From contig NZ_CP159534.1 in the NCBI RefSeq assembly GCF_040529335.1, positions 1,426,001-1,490,000 of the forward strand: DNA of 64,000 nt, given 5' to 3'. The notes beneath the pieces are model-generated. The model was given only the letters and a program-made list of their open reading frames with translations, did no database searches and had not been told where the DNA came from. Below are positions 1 to 12,139 of the stretch, in pieces. Source of the stretch: Streptomyces sp. HUAS MG91 (lineage in GTDB: Bacteria > Actinomycetota > Actinomycetes > Streptomycetales > Streptomycetaceae). Position 1 is the stretch's first letter. Each line of letters starts with the position of its first letter. The translations under genes were made by a program, and so were the position numbers.

Positions 1-730
1 TGTGGACCGCGGAGCCGAAGACGGCCGGAAGATCGGCCGCCGTGGCGCCCTGCGCGCCGATGCCGGGCGCGAGGAGCGGGCCGTTGATGTCGAGCGCGTA
101 CGAGGAGAGGTCGCCCAGGGTCGCGCCGACGACCGCGCCGAAGGAGCCCATGGGGGCCGCGCCGGCGTTCTCCTCGGTGAGGTGGGCGAGCATCGTCGCG
201 CCGACGTTCTTGCCGTCGCCCCGGACCGCGTGCTGGACCTCGCCGCCCTCGGGGTTGGAGGTCAGCGCGAGCACGAAGAGCCCGGCGCCGGACTCGCGCG
301 CCAGGTCGACGGCGGGCTTCAGCGAGCCGTAGCCGAGGTACGGGGACACGGTCAGGGCGTCCACGAACAGCGGGGAGTCCTGGTGCAGATAGGTCTGCGC
401 GTACGCGGCCATGGTGGAGCCGATGTCGCCGCGCTTGGCGTCCATGACGACCAGGGTGCCCGCGGCCCGCAGTTCGGCGACCGCCTTCTCCAGTACGGCG
501 ACGCCGCGCGAGCCGAACCGCTCGAAGAACGCCATCTGCGGCTTGACCACGGCGACCGTCTCCGCCAGCGCCTCGACGGTGGTCCGGGTGAAGGTCTCCA
601 GGCCGGCGATGTCGTCCTTCAGGCCCCAGGAGGCCAGCAGGGCGGCGTGCGGGTCGATGCCGACGCAGAGCGGGCCGCGCTCGTCCATGACGCGGCGCAG
701 GCGGGCGCCGAAGGGCTCCAGGACCGTCAT
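1..730 (-). CDS. pyrF: Orotidine 5'-phosphate decarboxylase (3' end outside window)
   Basis: Last step of UMP synthesis: decarboxylation of OMP to UMP in the cytosol. The visible 243 codons start MTVLEPFGARLRRVMDERG. They contain the catalytic-lysine segment VVMDAKRGDIG and the strand VDALTVSPYLG, both typical of the longer type 2 OMP decarboxylases (about 280 residues), so roughly 35-40 residues lie beyond the window edge. The ATG overlaps the pyrD TGA in an ATGA tetranucleotide, implying translational coupling as the last visible gene of the pyr operon. Nothing unusual is seen in the part present. Confidence 0.93.
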   Translation of the reverse strand, partial: MTVLEPFGARLRRVMDERGPLCVGIDPHAALLASWGLKDDIAGLETFTRTTVEALAETVAVVKPQMAFFERFGSRGVAVLEKAVAELRAAGTLVVMDAKRGDIGSTMAAYAQTYLHQDSPLFVDALTVSPYLGYGSLKPAVDLARESGAGLFVLALTSNPEGGEVQHAVRGDGKNVGATMLAHLTEENAGAAPMGSFGAVVGATLGDLSSYALDINGPLLAPGIGAQGATAADLPAVFGSAVH

Positions 731-1830
731 GCGGACACCTTCTTCACATCGGCGCCGACGGCGTCGGCGAGCGTGGGGTACGGGGAGTTGTTCAGGCGGG
801 CGGCGAGGCCCTTGTGGATCGCGCGGGCGTAGAACGGGCCCTCGTAGATGAAGGCCGAGTAGCCCTGGATGAGCGTGGCACCGGCGAGGATGCGCTGCCA
901 GGCGTCCTCGGCGTTCTCGATGCCGCCGACGCCGACAAGGGTGATCTTGTCCCCCACGCGCGCGTAGAGGCGCCTGAGGACCTCCAGGGAGCGCTCCTTG
1001 AGGGGTGCGCCGGACAGGCCGCCGGTCTCGTTCACGACGTCGCCCGTGGTCTTCAGGCCCTCGCGGGAGATCGTCGTGTTCGTGGCGATGATGCCGTCCA
1101 GGCCCAGCTCGACGGCCAGGTCGGCGACGGCGTCGACGTCCTCGTCGGCGAGGTCGGGCGCGATCTTCACCAGGAGGGGCACGCGGCGCGAGCGCACGGT
1201 GCGGTCGGCGGCCTCGCGCACGGCCGTCAGCAGGGGGCGCAGCGCCTCGGTGGCCTGGAGGTTGCGCAGGCCCGGGGTGTTCGGCGAGGAGACGTTCACG
1301 ACGAGGTAGTCGGCGAAGGCGGCGAGGCGCTCGGTCGACTTCACGTAGTCGCCGACGGCCTCGGCCTCGGGGACGACCTTGGTCTTGCCGATGTTCACAC
1401 CGACCGTGGTCCTGAAGACCGGGTTGCGGGAGGCCAGGCGGGCCGCGACGGCCAGCGAACCCTCGTTGTTGAAGCCCATGCGGTTGATCAGCGCGCGGTC
1501 CTGCACGAGGCGGAAGAGGCGCTTCTTGGGGTTGCCGGGCTGCGGCTCGCCGGTGACGGTGCCGATCTCGATGTGGTCGAAGCCGAGCATCGACATGCCG
1601 TCGATCGCGATGGCGTTCTTGTCGAAGCCGGCGGCGAGCCCGAAGGGGCCGTGCATGCGCAGGCCGAGGGCCTCGGTGCGCAGCTCCTTGTGGCGGGGCG
1701 CCAGGGCGGCCGCGACGAAGGTGCGCAGGACGGGCGTGCGGGCGGCGAGGCGGATCCAGCGGAAGGCCAGGTAGTGGGCCTTCTCGGGGTCCATGCGCTT
1801 GAAGACGAGGTTGAAGAACAGCTTGTACAT
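727..1830 (-). CDS. pyrD: Dihydroorotate dehydrogenase, quinone-linked class 2
   Basis: Oxidises dihydroorotate to orotate with FMN, passing electrons to quinone at the membrane. The 367-residue protein begins MYKLFFNLVFKRMDPEKAHY, the amphipathic N-terminal extension that anchors class 2 enzymes. It contains the FMN-pocket segment GFDKN and the catalytic-serine segment NVSSPNTPGLR. A longer frame starts 8 codons upstream, but this ATG has AGGAC about 6 nt before it and matches the family N-terminus. It overlaps pyrF by 4 nt and is separated from carB by about 80 nt that hold a strong hairpin. Confidence 0.95.
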   Translation of the reverse strand: MYKLFFNLVFKRMDPEKAHYLAFRWIRLAARTPVLRTFVAAALAPRHKELRTEALGLRMHGPFGLAAGFDKNAIAIDGMSMLGFDHIEIGTVTGEPQPGNPKKRLFRLVQDRALINRMGFNNEGSLAVAARLASRNPVFRTTVGVNIGKTKVVPEAEAVGDYVKSTERLAAFADYLVVNVSSPNTPGLRNLQATEALRPLLTAVREAADRTVRSRRVPLLVKIAPDLADEDVDAVADLAVELGLDGIIATNTTISREGLKTTGDVVNETGGLSGAPLKERSLEVLRRLYARVGDKITLVGVGGIENAEDAWQRILAGATLIQGYSAFIYEGPFYARAIHKGLAARLNNSPYPTLADAVGADVKKVSA

Positions 1831-1871
1831 GACTGAAGTCCTAGTGGTGCGCACGAGGCGGTGGGCTCATG

Positions 1872-1904
1872 AAGAGGGGGACACCGTTTCGGTGTCCCCC
1901 TCTT
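1872..1904 (-). terminator. Intercistronic hairpin between carB and pyrD
   Basis: A perfect inverted repeat with 14-bp arms (AAGAGGGGGACACC and its complement) around a 5-nt loop lies just after the carB stop and about 40 nt before the pyrD start. The arm pattern resembles a rho-independent terminator but ends in TCTT rather than a real U-tract. Since pyrD and pyrF belong to the same pathway, a partial terminator or mRNA stabiliser/processing site is more likely than a full stop. Confidence 0.7.
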
Positions 1905-1910
1905 GGGCTG

Positions 1911-5211
<3,301 letters not shown>

Positions 5212-5219
<8 letters not shown>

Positions 5220-6354
5220 GCTGGCCCTCCATCAGGGAGACGAAACGGTCGAACAGGTAGGCGGCGTCGTGGGGACCGGCCGCCGCCTCCGGGTGGTACT
5301 GGACGGAGAAGGCCGGCTGGTCGAGCAGCTGGAGGCCTTCGACGACCTGGTCGTTCAGGCAGACGTGGGAGACCTCGGCGCGGCCGAACTTCGTCTCGCT
5401 CACCTTGTCGAGCGGCGCGTCCACGGCGAAGCCGTGGTTGTGCGCGGTGACCTCGACCTTGCCGGTGGTGCGGTCCTGCACCGGCTGGTTGATGCCGCGG
5501 TGGCCGTACTTCAGCTTGTACGTGCCGAAGCCGAGGGCGCGGCCGAGGATCTGGTTGCCGAAGCAGATGCCGAACAGCGGCGTCCTGCGCGCGAGGACGG
5601 CGGTCATCAGCGCGACCGGGCCCTCGGCGGTGGCCGGGTCGCCCGGGCCGTTGGAGAAGAAGACACCGTCGGGCGAGACCGCGTACACGTCCTCCTCGGT
5701 CGCCGTGGCGGGCAGCACGTGCACCTCGATGCCGCGCTCGGCCATGCGGTGCGGGGTCATGCCCTTGATGCCGAGGTCGATCGCGGCGACGGTGAACTTC
5801 TTCTCGCCGATCGCCGGGACGACGTAGGCCTCCTTGGTGGCGACCTCCTCGTACAGGCTCGCGCCCTTCATCTGGGGCTGCGCCTGGACCTTCTCGACGA
5901 GCTCGGCGTCGGTGGGCAGCTGCGGGCCGCTGAAGATGCCGGAGCGCATGGAGCCGCGCTCGCGCAGGTGGCGGGTGAGGGCGCGGGTGTCGATGCCGCT
6001 GATGCCCACGATGTTCTGGGCGACCAGCTCGTCGTCGAGCGAGCGCTTCGCGCGCCAGTTGGAGGGGACGCGGGCGGGGTCGCGCACGACGTAGCCAGAG
6101 ACCCAGATGCGGGACGACTCGTCGTCCTCGTCGTTCCAGCCCGTGTTGCCGATCTGCGGGGCGGTGGCGACCACGATCTGGCGGTCGTACGACGGGTCGG
6201 TCAGGGTCTCCTGGTAGCCGGTCATCCCGGTGGAGAACACGGCCTCGCCGAAGGTCTCCCCCACGGCCCCGTAGGCACGGCCGCGGAACACCCGGCCGTC
6301 CTCCAGGACGAGAACGGCGGGAACCTTGCTGGTTCCCCTTGTGGAGGTGGTCAT
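5212..6354 (-). CDS. carA: Carbamoyl-phosphate synthase small (glutamine amidotransferase) subunit
   Basis: Hydrolyses glutamine and channels ammonia to CarB. The 380-residue protein starts [20 protein letters not shown]. Its N-terminal CPSase small-subunit domain is followed by a class I amidotransferase domain with nucleophile Cys in [17 protein letters not shown] and the His-Glu pair in QYHPEA. The long upstream extension of this frame is non-coding read-through of the neighbour. The ATG shares an ATGA overlap with the preceding membrane-protein gene, and the TAA overlaps the carB start. Confidence 0.97.
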
Positions 6355-6932
6355 CGTGCGGTGCCTTCCGTCGTGATGGGCGTTGAGGTCGTGTTGATCA
6401 TGTCGTTGATGGTGCTGACCCACTGGGCCTGCTCGGCGGCCTGGTCGGAGCGGAACCCGGAGTCGATCAGCTTGTCGCCGTGCGCCCAGGTGACGATCAG
6501 CAGACCGCCCTCCGTGAGGACCTTGCCGGCGATGCCCTTGTCGAGCCGGGCCTCGCGCAGCGCCTCGGTGGGGACGAAGAAGTCGGTCGCTCCCGGGCGT
6601 ACGACGTCCAGTCCCTCGGCGGTGAGGGTCAGCTCCACGCGGCTGCGGGTGCCGAGGCCGTGCGCCACGATGCGGTCGAGCCACTGCCCGGCGGTGGTGG
6701 AGCCGTGGTAGCGGCCGCTCAGCTCCAGTTTCGCCGGGCTCCGCTCACTCGGCGCGGCGGGCAGCGGCGGCAGGTCGCTCTGGAGCGTGCCGCGCCACTT
6801 CCAGCCCTGGCGCATCAGCCAGTAGACGAGCGCGATGAAGAGCAGGAGACCGACGATCCAGCCGATCCGGTCGGGCCAGTCGGTCACGTCCGCCGACTTC
6901 TGTTCGGCGGCCAGGTGCAGGAGAGGTGTCAC
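6351..6932 (-). CDS. Small membrane protein with PH-like cytosolic domain, pyr operon
   Basis: This 193-residue protein lies between pyrC and carA, with 4-nt overlaps on both sides (GTGA with pyrC, ATGA with carA). One transmembrane helix lies near residues 25-42 ([16 protein letters not shown]). It is followed by a soluble domain of about 130 residues whose pattern ([53 protein letters not shown]) resembles bacterial PH-like domains. No catalytic motif is seen. Its position is the conserved one in Streptomyces pyr operons. A role in tethering pyrimidine enzymes to the membrane is speculation. Confidence 0.85.
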   Translation of the reverse strand: MTPLLHLAAEQKSADVTDWPDRIGWIVGLLLFIALVYWLMRQGWKWRGTLQSDLPPLPAAPSERSPAKLELSGRYHGSTTAGQWLDRIVAHGLGTRSRVELTLTAEGLDVVRPGATDFFVPTEALREARLDKGIAGKVLTEGGLLIVTWAHGDKLIDSGFRSDQAAEQAQWVSTINDMINTTSTPITTEGTAR

Positions 6933-8215
6933 GCGAGCTTCCCGTCGGCGAGGGTGGCCTTGCCCCGCAGCCAGGTGTGGGTGACGCGCCCCGGCAGCTC
7001 ACGGCCCTCGTACGGGGTGTTGCGGCTGCGGGAGGCGAAGCCCGCGGGGTCCACGTCTCCACGGTAGTCGGCGTCGACGAGAACCAGGTTGGCGGGCTCA
7101 CCTGCCGAGACGGGGCGCCCGTGGCCGGTGGCCTGCCCGATCTCGGCGGGCTTGACGGACATCCGGTCGGCGACGCCGGCCCAGTCGAGCAGTCCCGTCT
7201 CGACCATCGTCTGCTGGACGACGCTCAGCGCGGTCTCCAGGCCGACCATGCCCATGGCGGCGGCGGCCCACTCGCAGTCCTTGTCCTCGTGCGGGTGCGG
7301 GGCGTGGTCGGTGGCGACGATGTCGATGGTGCCGTCGGCCAGCGCCTCGCGCAGCGCCATGACGTCCTTCTCGGTGCGCAGCGGCGGGTTCACCTTGTAG
7401 ACCGGGTTGTACGAGCGCACCAGCTCGTCGGTGAGGAGCAGGTGGTGCGGGGTGACCTCGGCGGTGACGTCGATGCCGCGGGACTTGGCCCAGCGGATGA
7501 TCTCGACGCTGCCCGCGGTCGACAGGTGGCAGATGTGGACGCGGGAGCCGACGTGCTCGGCGAGCAGCACGTCCCGGGCGATGATCGACTCCTCGGCGAC
7601 GGCGGGCCAGCCGCCCAGGCCGAGCTCGGCGGAGACGGTGCCCTCGTTCATCTGGGCGCCCTCGGTGAGCCGGGGCTCCTGCGCGTGCTGGGCGACGACG
7701 CCGCCGAAGGCCTTCACGTACTCCAGGGCGCGGCGCATGATCACGGCGTCGTGGACGCACTTGCCGTCGTCGGAGAAGACCGTGACACCGGCGGCGGACT
7801 CGTGCATGGCCCCCAGCTCGGCGAGCTTGGCGCCCTCCAGGCCGACGGTGACGGCGCCGATGGGCTGCACGTCGCAGTAGCCGTGCTCCTGGCCGAGCCG
7901 GTAGACCTGCTCGACGACGCCGGCGGTGTCGGCGACGGGGAAGGTGTTGGCCATGGCGAACACGGCGGTGTAGCCACCGGAGGCGGCGGCCTGCGTGCCG
8001 GTGAGGACGGTCTCGGAGTCCTCGCGGCCCGGCTCGCGCAGGTGGGTGTGCAGGTCGACGAGGCCCGGCAGGAGGACCTTGCCGCCGGCCTCGACGACCT
8101 CGGCGCCCTCGGCGCTCAGGCCGGTGCCGACCTCGGCGATGGTCCCGCCGTCGATCAGGACGTCCTGCGGCTCGCCGCCGAGCACCTTCGCACCACGGAT
8201 CAGGATCTTGCTCAT
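6929..8215 (-). CDS. pyrC: Dihydroorotase
   Basis: Cyclises N-carbamoyl-aspartate to dihydroorotate. The 428-residue amidohydrolase carries the HxH zinc motif in [10 protein letters not shown] (about residues 55-65) and the later metal/proton-shuttle segment [11 protein letters not shown] near 300. Length and motifs match the longer class I dihydroorotases rather than the short E. coli type. It lies 5 nt downstream of pyrB and overlaps the next gene by a GTGA. Confidence 0.97.
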   Translation of the reverse strand: MSKILIRGAKVLGGEPQDVLIDGGTIAEVGTGLSAEGAEVVEAGGKVLLPGLVDLHTHLREPGREDSETVLTGTQAAASGGYTAVFAMANTFPVADTAGVVEQVYRLGQEHGYCDVQPIGAVTVGLEGAKLAELGAMHESAAGVTVFSDDGKCVHDAVIMRRALEYVKAFGGVVAQHAQEPRLTEGAQMNEGTVSAELGLGGWPAVAEESIIARDVLLAEHVGSRVHICHLSTAGSVEIIRWAKSRGIDVTAEVTPHHLLLTDELVRSYNPVYKVNPPLRTEKDVMALREALADGTIDIVATDHAPHPHEDKDCEWAAAAMGMVGLETALSVVQQTMVETGLLDWAGVADRMSVKPAEIGQATGHGRPVSAGEPANLVLVDADYRGDVDPAGFASRSRNTPYEGRELPGRVTHTWLRGKATLADGKLA

Positions 8216-8220
8216 GTCGT

Positions 8221-9198
8221 TCAGTTCCCCTCGGTACGGGTGTGCGTGACGGCGGGCTCGTTGCCGCCCAGAAGCAGGTAGAGGACGGCCATGCGGGTGT
8301 GGACGCCGTTGGCGACCTGTTCGACGACCGTGCAGCGCTCGGAGTCGGCGACCTCGGCGGTGATCTCCATGCCGCGGACCATCGGGCCGGGGTGCATCAC
8401 GATGGCGTGCTCCGGCATCTTCGCCATGCGGTCGCCGTCGAGGCCGTAGCGGCGGCTGTACTCGCGCTCGGTCGGGAAGAACGCGGCGTTCATGCGCTCG
8501 CGCTGCACGCGGAGCATCATCACGGCGTCGGTCTTCGGCAGCGTGCTGTCCAGGTCGTAGCTGACCTCGCAGGGCCAGGACTCGACGCCGACCGGCAGCA
8601 GGGTGGGCGGCGCGACCAGGGTGACCTCGGCGCCGAGCGTGTGCAGCAGGTCGACGTTGGAGCGGGCGACGCGGCTGTGCAGGACGTCGCCGACGAGGGT
8701 GACGCGCTTGCCGTCCAGACCCTGGCCGATCCCGGCGTCCCGGCCGACGAGGCGGCGGCGCATGGTGAAGGCGTCGAGCAGCGCCTGGGTGGGGTGCTGG
8801 TGGGTGCCGTCGCCCGCGTTGATGACCGGGGCGTCGATCCAGCCGGAGGTCGCGAGCCGGTACGGGGCGCCGGAGGCGCTGTGCCGGATGACGACCGCGT
8901 CGACGCCCATGGCCTCCAGGGTCTGGGCGGTGTCCTTCAGGGACTCGCCCTTGGAGACGCTGGAGCCCTTGGCGGCGAAGTTGATGACGTCGGCGGACAG
9001 GCGCTTCTCGGCGGCCTCGAACGAGATCCGCGTCCGCGTCGAGTCCTCGAAGAAGAGGTTGCAGATGGTCCGGCCGCGCAGCGCGGGCAGCTTCTTGATG
9101 GGCCGGTCGGCGACCCGCGCCATCTCCTCGGCGGTGTCGAGGATGAGGACGGCGTCGTCGCGGGTGAGGTCGGCGGCCGAGATGAGGTGTCGCATCAT
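8221..9198 (-). CDS. pyrB: Aspartate carbamoyltransferase catalytic subunit
   Basis: Condenses carbamoyl phosphate with aspartate. The 325-residue protein shows the carbamoyl-phosphate loop [12 protein letters not shown] (about 53-64), the HPTQALLD segment and the C-terminal HPGPMVRG, all typical ATCase signatures. No pyrI regulatory-subunit gene accompanies it. Two adjacent ATGs are possible; the first sits 8 nt after GGAG and is used here. It is separated from pyrR by about 100 nt. Confidence 0.97.
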   Translation of the reverse strand: MMRHLISAADLTRDDAVLILDTAEEMARVADRPIKKLPALRGRTICNLFFEDSTRTRISFEAAEKRLSADVINFAAKGSSVSKGESLKDTAQTLEAMGVDAVVIRHSASGAPYRLATSGWIDAPVINAGDGTHQHPTQALLDAFTMRRRLVGRDAGIGQGLDGKRVTLVGDVLHSRVARSNVDLLHTLGAEVTLVAPPTLLPVGVESWPCEVSYDLDSTLPKTDAVMMLRVQRERMNAAFFPTEREYSRRYGLDGDRMAKMPEHAIVMHPGPMVRGMEITAEVADSERCTVVEQVANGVHTRMAVLYLLLGGNEPAVTHTRTEGN

Positions 9199-9300
9199 CG
9201 GGGGTGCTCCGTAAGGAAGTTCAGGACGTTTCGGGGCATACGGGCGCGCGCGGGCGCACCTGTCTCGCCGTACGCGGTGCGCGCACGGCAGGAAAGGTGG

Positions 9301-9911
<611 letters not shown>

Positions 9912-10026
9912 TTAAAGGACGTCGGAATTGCGCCATCCACACTACCAGCCCCGAAACACCGCTGATCACCCGCCTGAAGGTGCGAGAACGCCGGATTCGG
10001 GAGATGGTCGGTACGGACCATTCGGC

Positions 10027-10056
10027 TTGACGCGGCCAAGTAACGCTGCGTAACCT
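10027..10056 (+). promoter_or_regulatory. Predicted bldD promoter
   Basis: TTGACG at 10027-10032 and TAACCT at 10051-10056 with an 18-nt spacer form a vegetative-type promoter, which would place the start about 55 nt before the bldD ATG. The BldD box covers the distal spacer and the -10 region. This is a sequence match only. Confidence 0.55.
10040..10054 (+). promoter_or_regulatory. BldD box (autoregulatory operator)
   Basis: GTAACGCTGCGTAAC matches every fixed position of the published BldD consensus as I recall it (nTnACnC(A/T)GnGTnAn). It lies across the -10 of the predicted bldD promoter, where bound BldD would block transcription. A second, imperfect palindrome, GTAACctcacaGTGAGTTAC, overlaps it at 10050-10069 and could be a secondary half-site pair. 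Confidence 0.8.
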
Positions 10057-10116
10057 CACAGTGAGTTACCAGCCACGCGGCGCAGCCGCTAAGTGATGCA
10101 GTGTCCGGGGAGCTAT

Positions 10117-10617
10117 ATGTCCAGCGAATACGCCAAACAGCTCGGGGCGAAGCTCCGCGCGATCCGTACCCAGCAGGGCCTTTCCCTCCACGGTGTCGAG
10201 GAGAAGTCCCAGGGCCGCTGGAAGGCGGTCGTGGTCGGGTCGTACGAGCGCGGTGACCGTGCCGTGACCGTGCAGCGCCTCGCCGAGCTGGCGGACTTCT
10301 ACGGCGTGCCGGTTCAGGAGCTGCTTCCGGGCACCACCCCGGGCGGCGCCGCCGAGCCCCCGCCGAAGCTCGTCCTGGACCTGGAGCGCCTGGCCCACGT
10401 GCCGCCGGAGAAGGCGGGCCCGTTGCAGCGCTATGCCGCCACGATCCAGTCGCAGCGCGGTGACTACAACGGCAAGGTGCTGTCGATCCGCCAGGACGAC
10501 CTGCGCACGCTCGCGGTCATCTACGACCAGTCGCCCTCGGTCCTGACCGAGCAGCTGATCAGCTGGGGTGTGCTGGACGCCGACGCGCGCCGCGCCGTGG
10601 CCCACGAAGAGGCCTGA
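10117..10617 (+). CDS. bldD: BldD, c-di-GMP-dependent master repressor of development
   Basis: Represses sporulation and antibiotic genes during vegetative growth when dimerised by tetrameric c-di-GMP. The 166-residue protein has an N-terminal XRE-type helix-turn-helix (about 8-70). Its C-terminal domain carries the two-part c-di-GMP signature, R114-G115-D116 followed after 8 residues by R125-Q126-D127-D128, exactly as in S. coelicolor. The chosen ATG (MSSEYAKQLG) lies after GGGGAGC; an in-frame upstream ATG gives an unsupported 8-residue extension. It is a single-gene unit ending at a strong bidirectional hairpin. Confidence 0.98.
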   Translation: MSSEYAKQLGAKLRAIRTQQGLSLHGVEEKSQGRWKAVVVGSYERGDRAVTVQRLAELADFYGVPVQELLPGTTPGGAAEPPPKLVLDLERLAHVPPEKAGPLQRYAATIQSQRGDYNGKVLSIRQDDLRTLAVIYDQSPSVLTEQLISWGVLDADARRAVAHEEA

Positions 10618-10660
10618 GCGGGTTCCGGCCGACAGGCCGATCGAGCAGAAACGTCACATC

Positions 10661-10692
10661 CGAGGGGCGGAGCCGACCGGCTCCGCCCCTCG
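10661..10692. terminator. Bidirectional terminator between bldD and the PLP-enzyme gene
   Basis: A perfect 15-bp inverted repeat (CGAGGGGCGGAGCCG and its complement) with a 2-nt centre sits between two convergent genes, 43 nt after the bldD stop and 4 nt beyond the PLP-enzyme stop. No U-tract is present, as is common in Streptomyces. Confidence 0.85.
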
Positions 10693-10696
10693 GGCG

Positions 10697-12139
10697 TCAC
10701 TGCCCCGCCGCCGTGTACAGCCGCCCGATGACCTCGGGCAACAGCCGCTCGCTCAGTTTCGGCGGCAGCGCCTGGAGGACCGCGAGGACCGGTGCCATCC
10801 GCCGCGGCAGCGCCCCGCCCTCCCCCACGCCCGCGAGGGCCAGCGCGATCTCGACCTCCTCGGCGGTCAGCGCCTCCGGGTCCAGCGAGGCGGCGGCCTC
10901 CACGATCGCCGGATCGACCCGCACGGGACCGGCGGCCCGCGCCCGTCCCACGGCCTTCTCCAGCTCGCCGAGGAGCAGCCGCACGGTCTCCTCCTCCGCG
11001 ACCGCCGCGGTCACCGTCAGATGCAGATTGGCCGGCGAGGCGCCGAAGGCCGGCTGCGGCTGGAGGTACCAGCCGCTCTCGCGCATCTCGTCCGCCACGA
11101 CGAACACGTCCACCTCCGGGTCGTCCGAGGCGACCGCGATGAGCGACGCCTCGGGCCGGGCGAGCAGTCGCAGTCCGTCGATCCTCCCGACACCGTCGGC
11201 CAGGTCCCGGGTCGTGCGGTGTACGCGCGTCGACAGCGCGGTGTAACCATCGGTCCCGACGCGCTCGGTCACCGCCCAGGCCGCGGCGAGCGGTCCGGCG
11301 GACTTGGTGCCCTGGAGGGTGGAGTTGACGACGGGATAGCCGGGCCAGGAGGCGTGCGCGAACCAGCCGTGCCGGCGCAGCTCCGCGTCGGCGAAGAGCA
11401 GCAGCGAGGCGCCCTTCGCCGCGTAGCCGTACTTGTGCAGATCGACGGAGAGCGAGGTGACGCCGGGGACGGTGAGGTCGAAGTCGGGGATGTCCGGGGC
11501 GTCCGCGGCCCGCCTGAGGTGGCCGAGGTACCAGCCGCCGATGCAGGCGTCGACATGGCAGAGCACCCCGCGCTCCGCGGCCAGGGCGGCGACCTCGGCG
11601 ACCGGGTCGACGACACCGTGCGCGTACGAGGGGGCGGAGACGACGACCAGGGCCGTGCGCTCGGTGATCGCCGCCGCGACATCGGCGGGCCACACCTTGA
11701 AGGTGGCCGGATCGACGGGCACGGTCACCACGTCGAGCCCGAAGAGCTCGGCCGCCTTGTGGAACGCCGCGTGCGCGGTGTCCGGGAGGATCAGCTCGGG
11801 CCGGGTCACGCCCCGTGTCCCGCGCGCGTACTGACGGGCCGTCAGTACGGCGAGGAGGCAGCTCTCGGTGCCGCCGCTGGTGAAGGTGCCCGCTCCCCCG
11901 CCGAGCAGCGCGGTGGCCCGTCGCACCAGGTCGTTCTCCAGCTCCACGACGCTCGGGAAGGCCGTCATGTCCAGCCCGTTGACCCCGGCGAAGGCGGCCT
12001 GCGCGGCAACCGCGAGCTCTTCGAGGCCGTCGAGCCCGGAGTCGTAGACGTAGGCCATGGTGCGTCCGCCGCGCGTGGGCAGATCCCCGGCGCGCAGCTC
12101 GGCGAGACGCGCCAGGATCGCGTCGTGATCGGTACTCAT
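10697..12139 (-). CDS. Sphingosine-1-phosphate-lyase-like PLP-dependent decarboxylase/lyase
   Basis: A 480-residue fold-type I PLP enzyme. Conserved stretches are TSGGTESCLLAVL (phosphate/PLP contacts), SAPSYAHGVVDPV and HVDACIGGW (the PLP-ring Asp), and the Schiff-base lysine in SVDLHKYGYAAKG near residue 245. These resemble eukaryotic/bacterial sphingosine-1-phosphate lyases more closely than glutamate or aromatic decarboxylases. The C-terminal 80 residues (MAPVLAVLQALPPKLSERLLPE) are an extra helical tail. The ATG overlaps the stop of the upstream transporter gene (ATGA), so the two form one operon. The substrate is not deducible; a phosphorylated amino-alcohol is only one option. Confidence 0.85.
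   Translation of the reverse strand: MSTDHDAILARLAELRAGDLPTRGGRTMAYVYDSGLDGLEELAVAAQAAFAGVNGLDMTAFPSVVELENDLVRRATALLGGGAGTFTSGGTESCLLAVLTARQYARGTRGVTRPELILPDTAHAAFHKAAELFGLDVVTVPVDPATFKVWPADVAAAITERTALVVVSAPSYAHGVVDPVAEVAALAAERGVLCHVDACIGGWYLGHLRRAADAPDIPDFDLTVPGVTSLSVDLHKYGYAAKGASLLLFADAELRRHGWFAHASWPGYPVVNSTLQGTKSAGPLAAAWAVTERVGTDGYTALSTRVHRTTRDLADGVGRIDGLRLLARPEASLIAVASDDPEVDVFVVADEMRESGWYLQPQPAFGASPANLHLTVTAAVAEEETVRLLLGELEKAVGRARAAGPVRVDPAIVEAAASLDPEALTAEEVEIALALAGVGEGGALPRRMAPVLAVLQALPPKLSERLLPEVIGRLYTAAGQ

Noticed and set aside
9199..9300. Attenuator between pyrR and pyrB
   Set aside because: No terminator-like hairpin with a competing structure was found in the ~100-nt gap. Only the leader of pyrR shows a PyrR-loop match.
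11020..11035. ATTGGCC sequence as another MocR half-site
   Set aside because: It lies inside the PLP-enzyme coding region and differs from the octamer at the last base (ATTGGCCG).
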